Shown: positions 7,448 through 9,418 of the stretch, one piece after another
Numbering within the stretch: the stretch's first letter is position 1
Layout of the letters: every line of letters begins with the position of its first letter
Assembly (NCBI GenBank): GCA_902478935.1
Contig: CABSMV010000076.1
Span: forward strand, 1-9,418
Source of the DNA: an uncultured Collinsella sp.
GTDB taxonomy: Bacteria > Actinomycetota > Coriobacteriia > Coriobacteriales > Coriobacteriaceae
Length of the DNA stretch: 9,418 nucleotides
Direction of reading: 5' to 3'
The notes under the pieces: generated by a model
The model's database searches: none
What the model was told of the DNA's origin: nothing
The model's input: the letters and a program-made list of their open reading frames with translations, nothing else
Program-made: the position numbers and the translations under genes

Positions 7448-8654
7448 AGTTACCGTAACCTCCCCTCTCCTGGTCGCGGATAACGTGGCCGCCCTCGAGG
7501 GCGATCACGCGACGGTGCATGCTATCGACCATCTCGCGGTCGTGCGTGGCGACGATCACGGTGGTGCCGGTGCGGTTAATACGCTCGAGCAGCTTCATGA
7601 TGCCCAGCGAGATCGCCGGGTCGAGGTTACCCGTGGGCTCGTCGCAGATCAGCAGCGGCGGACGGTTGACCATAGCGCGGGCGACGGCAACGCGCTGCTG
7701 CTCGCCACCGGAAAGCTGGTCGGGCAGCGAGTCCATCTGATCGGCCAGGCCGACCAGACGCAGCACCTCGGGCACCTGGCTGCGAATGACGCCCTTGGGC
7801 TTGCCGATGCACTGCAGGGCAAACGCCACGTTTTCGTAGGCGGTCTTTTGCGGCAGAAGCTTAAAGTCCTGGAACACGGCGCCAATCTGGCGGCGCAGGA
7901 ACGGAACCTTGCGGTTCTTGATCTTCATGAGGTCCTGGCCGGCAACCAGGATGCGGCCGCTCGTCGGCTTGACGTCGCGGTTGAGCGTCGACAGCAGCGT
8001 GGTCTTACCCGAGCCGGAGTGACCGACCAGGAAGACGAACTCGCCCGGATAGATCTCGATGTTGATGTCGTCGAGTGCGGGCTTGTTGGGCTGTGCCGGA
8101 TAGATCTTGGTGACATGCTCCATAAGGATGACGGGCTCGACACCGGCCTGCTTGGCCATCTTCTTGCGGCTGGCCTGCGGATCGATAGGCGCAAACACCG
8201 ACGTAAAATCGGGGTTGTTGAGCGCGTTATCGAGGCTTGCGACCTCGGCCGCCTGATCGCTCTCGACCACCGGGGCAGCAGGCTGCGTGGGATCGGGAAT
8301 AGCGGCAAAGAGACCGGACTGCGCAGGCTGAGGAGCCGGCGTCGCAGGGGCCATGGGGTCGGGAATGCCAGCCATGGTAGGCTGCGGCGTGGCGGCGCCA
8401 GCCTGAGGCTGCTCCACGCGAGCGGTCACGGCCTGAACGGGCTCAAAACCCGCCGCGCCGGAAAGCGCAACATCGCTGGTGGGATTGTAGGCAAAGGGAT
8501 CGGATGCCGGCTGTGCCTGATCTGCCGGCTGAGCGGGGGCCTGAGCAACAGGCTGGCCCTCTGAATCCGGAGTGGCGAAACGACTGCCCTGGACGCCTGC
8601 CTGCGTCTTGGGGGCATCATCGCCCGCACCGGAGGTACGGAAGTGGTTACCCAC
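7434..8654 (-). CDS. ftsE: Cell division ATP-binding protein FtsE with long N-terminal extension
   Basis: Cytoplasmic ATPase of the FtsEX complex. At 406 residues it is far longer than the usual 220-230. Residues about 174-398 are a complete ABC domain: Walker A GHSGSGKT (211-218), Q-loop Gln262 in FQDF, signature LSGGEQQR (from 314), Walker B LLICDEPTGNLDP with Glu339, and switch His371. Residues 1 to about 173 are low-complexity, rich in Pro, Ala, Gln and acidic residues. They contain near-repeats IPDPMAPA and IPDPTQPA, and FAYNP, FAAIPDP and FAPIDP. They have no signal peptide or membrane segment and are probably disordered. The GTG at 8654 has AAGGAG five bases upstream. Internal ATGs at residues 166 and 178 lack a good ribosome site, so the extension appears genuinely translated. 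The family identity is certain; the role of the extension is unknown. Confidence 0.95.
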   Translation of the reverse strand: MGNHFRTSGAGDDAPKTQAGVQGSRFATPDSEGQPVAQAPAQPADQAQPASDPFAYNPTSDVALSGAAGFEPVQAVTARVEQPQAGAATPQPTMAGIPDPMAPATPAPQPAQSGLFAAIPDPTQPAAPVVESDQAAEVASLDNALNNPDFTSVFAPIDPQASRKKMAKQAGVEPVILMEHVTKIYPAQPNKPALDDINIEIYPGEFVFLVGHSGSGKTTLLSTLNRDVKPTSGRILVAGQDLMKIKNRKVPFLRRQIGAVFQDFKLLPQKTAYENVAFALQCIGKPKGVIRSQVPEVLRLVGLADQMDSLPDQLSGGEQQRVAVARAMVNRPPLLICDEPTGNLDPAISLGIMKLLERINRTGTTVIVATHDREMVDSMHRRVIALEGGHVIRDQERGGYGNYGTN

Positions 8655-8699
8655 TGGTGCTCCTTATCGTCGTGCGTTTAAACTACATGAGCGCTTTGT

Positions 8700-8705
8700 A
8701 TTTTA
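8700..8705 (-). promoter_or_regulatory. Possible -10 element of the ftsEX promoter
   Basis: TAAAAT on the minus strand matches the sigma-70 type -10 consensus at five of six positions and lies 45 bases upstream of the ftsE GTG, in an AT-rich patch. No good -35 element is seen at 16-18 bases. The call is tentative. Confidence 0.3.
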
Positions 8706-8743
8706 ACAGCATTAGCTTTACTGCACATAAGAAGCATGGCGTG

Positions 8744-8894
8744 CTTAGGGATCCCGTCGGCCGGGCACAGGGTTACTCTCCAAATCGTCCTCGGACATGT
8801 CGGAGCCCCCGCTGCGCGCTTCGCGCGGCAGGGGCTCCTCCGTCCTGCGGAAAGATTTGGAGAGTAACCCTGTGCCCGGCCTGCGGTAACTAAG
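8744..8894. repeat. 151-base nested inverted repeat (cruciform-like element)
   Basis: The outer arms 8760-8786 and 8854-8880 are perfectly complementary over 27 bp. Pairing continues outward with few mismatches through 8754-8759/8881-8886, and again at CTTAG (8744-8748) / CTAAG (8890-8894). Inside sits an independent GC-rich hairpin: GGAGCCCC (8802-8809) with GGGGCTCC (8831-8838), continuing through GCGCG/CGCGC around 8814-8826 with one mismatch and one G-T pair. No U tract follows, so it does not look like a terminator. It has the shape of a miniature mobile or dispersed palindromic element, or of a structured RNA. Confidence 0.85.
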
Positions 8895-9010
8895 GGGTCG
8901 CTGCGTTTATCTTGAAGTGCTGCATATACAAAGTTGGAAGGGTCTGAATTGCACCTTGTCGATATATGCCCTTTTCCCTGATGGGACCGTGCTTGAGGGG
9001 CGTCTTCATA

Positions 9011-9077
9011 AGTTGCGGTGAAATAGGGACTGTTTTACCAGTTAAAAGGTCTAATCAGTCCTTATTTCACCGCAACT
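9011..9077. repeat. 67-base inverted repeat beside the transketolase terminator
   Basis: Arms 9011-9032 and 9056-9077 are 22 bp each and complementary except for one position (g9026 against t9062), a G-U wobble if the plus strand folds. The 23-base loop contains a small inner repeat TTTTA-CCAGT-TAAAA. It abuts the terminator hairpin with only a few bases between. No coding sequence overlaps it. Confidence 0.85.
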
Positions 9078-9078
9078 G

Positions 9079-9110
9079 AAACAGGGGCGCTCTCCAAGAG
9101 AGCGCCCCTG
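9079..9110 (-). terminator. Terminator of the transketolase gene
   Basis: A perfect 12-bp stem, CAGGGGCGCTCT / AGAGCGCCCCTG, with a five-base loop lies 48 bases after the stop codon and is followed on the minus strand by TTT. The stem is very stable, but the T tract is short. Confidence 0.75.
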
Positions 9111-9158
9111 CCGGGTTTCCATAGTTCTGGCGAAGCAGTCCTTGAGATCCGCCTTGCC

Positions 9159-9418
9159 TTATGCCAAGAACTCCTTGGTGGTCGCCACGATGTTGGCGGC
9201 GTCCAGGCCATACTTGTGCAAGAGCTCGGCACCCGGGCCGGACTCGCCAAAGGTGTCGTTGACGCCGATCTTCTTGAGGGGCGTCGGGCACTGCTCGCAC
9301 AGGACGTCGGCAACGGCGCTGCCCAGGCCACCGATTACAGAATGCTCCTCGACGGTCACGACGTGGCCGGTCTTGGTGGCGCTCTTGACGATCAGGTCGG
9401 CATCGATGGGCTTGATGG
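9159..9418 (-). CDS. tkt: Transketolase C-terminal part (probable split C-terminal subunit)
   Basis: The last 86 or so residues of a transketolase, the thiamine-diphosphate enzyme that moves two-carbon ketol units between sugar phosphates in the pentose phosphate pathway. The visible segment begins IKPIDADLIVKSATKTGHVV, then VTVEEHSVIGGLGSAVADVL and GVNDTFGESGPGAELLHKYG, ending KEFLA with a TAA stop. These are the hallmarks of the transketolase C-terminal domain, shared in outline with DXP synthase. The DTFGESG version followed by ELLxKYG resembles the separate C-terminal subunit of split transketolases more than the single-chain enzyme, but the start lies outside the window and cannot confirm this. 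A stable terminator hairpin follows. DXP synthase is a less likely alternative because the tail differs. Confidence 0.85.
   Translation of the reverse strand, partial: IKPIDADLIVKSATKTGHVVTVEEHSVIGGLGSAVADVLCEQCPTPLKKIGVNDTFGESGPGAELLHKYGLDAANIVATTKEFLA

Larger units (their letters stand above)
8655..9158. other. Gene-free intergenic region with two large palindromes
   Basis: This 504-base stretch between the transketolase stop and the ftsE start holds, from right to left, the transketolase terminator (9079-9110), a 67-base inverted repeat (9011-9077), about 116 bases without recognisable structure (8895-9010), a 151-base nested palindrome (8744-8894) and a possible ftsE promoter. No coding frame with a plausible start and ribosome site was found on either strand. 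The prfB gene often found upstream of ftsE is absent. Confidence 0.7.

Noticed and set aside
7485..8564. Plus-strand reading frame of 359 codons opposite ftsE
   Set aside because: Its composition (His, Arg, Gly, Leu-rich) is that of an antisense frame, while the minus strand encodes a complete ABC ATPase with all motifs.
8504..8893. Plus-strand frame running through the nested palindrome
   Set aside because: The translation covers antisense ftsE and then the inverted repeat; no ribosome site and no family resemblance.

Overview
The window reads as chromosomal DNA of a high-GC, Gram-positive-type bacterium, most likely a gut actinobacterium of the class Coriobacteriia (Collinsella-like). This is inferred from the GC-rich coding style, strong AGGAGG-type ribosome binding sites, FtsE with a long Pro/Ala/Gln-rich N-terminal extension, an actinobacterial-looking RNase II/R protein and a transketolase C-terminal part of the split-subunit type. 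No rRNA, tRNA, CRISPR array or intact transposon is visible. All eight supported genes lie on the minus strand, so transcription runs from position 9418 towards position 1.

Layout in transcription order. (1) 9418-9159: the C-terminal end of a transketolase, entering from outside the window, with a strong hairpin terminator. (2) 9158-8655: a 504-base gene-free stretch holding two large inverted repeats (9011-9077 and 8744-8894) and a possible ftsE promoter. (3) 8654-6527: ftsE and ftsX, overlapping by 14 bases, then a good rho-independent terminator. These encode the ABC-type complex that couples cell division to peptidoglycan hydrolysis. (4) 6467-6389: a third long inverted repeat, just upstream of an RNase II/R family exoribonuclease gene (6336-4201). 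(5) 4024-3419: a serine resolvase/invertase gene, preceded by a perfect 26-bp palindromic site. (6) 3314-2733: a VanZ-like membrane protein with a UUG start. (7) 2528-1: a three-gene group for N-acetylmuramic acid (MurNAc) use: an RpiR/SIS regulator (MurR-like), MurNAc-6-phosphate etherase (murQ) and the N-terminal half of a MurP-like PTS EIIBC permease that runs off the window.

The MurNAc genes form a coherent pathway. EIIBC imports and phosphorylates MurNAc, MurQ removes the lactyl ether to give GlcNAc-6-phosphate, and the SIS-domain regulator probably senses MurNAc-6-phosphate. FtsEX acts on the same polymer, peptidoglycan, during division, but it is a separate transcription unit.

The most unusual elements are non-coding or architectural: three long intergenic inverted repeats that bracket ftsEX, the 26-bp palindrome at the recombinase gene, and the roughly 173-residue disordered extension on FtsE. 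No clear new multi-gene defence or secretion system was found. Starts for the RpiR gene (ATG 2528), the vanZ-like gene (TTG 3314), murQ (ATG 1666) and ftsE (GTG 8654) were chosen from the position of Shine-Dalgarno sequences.
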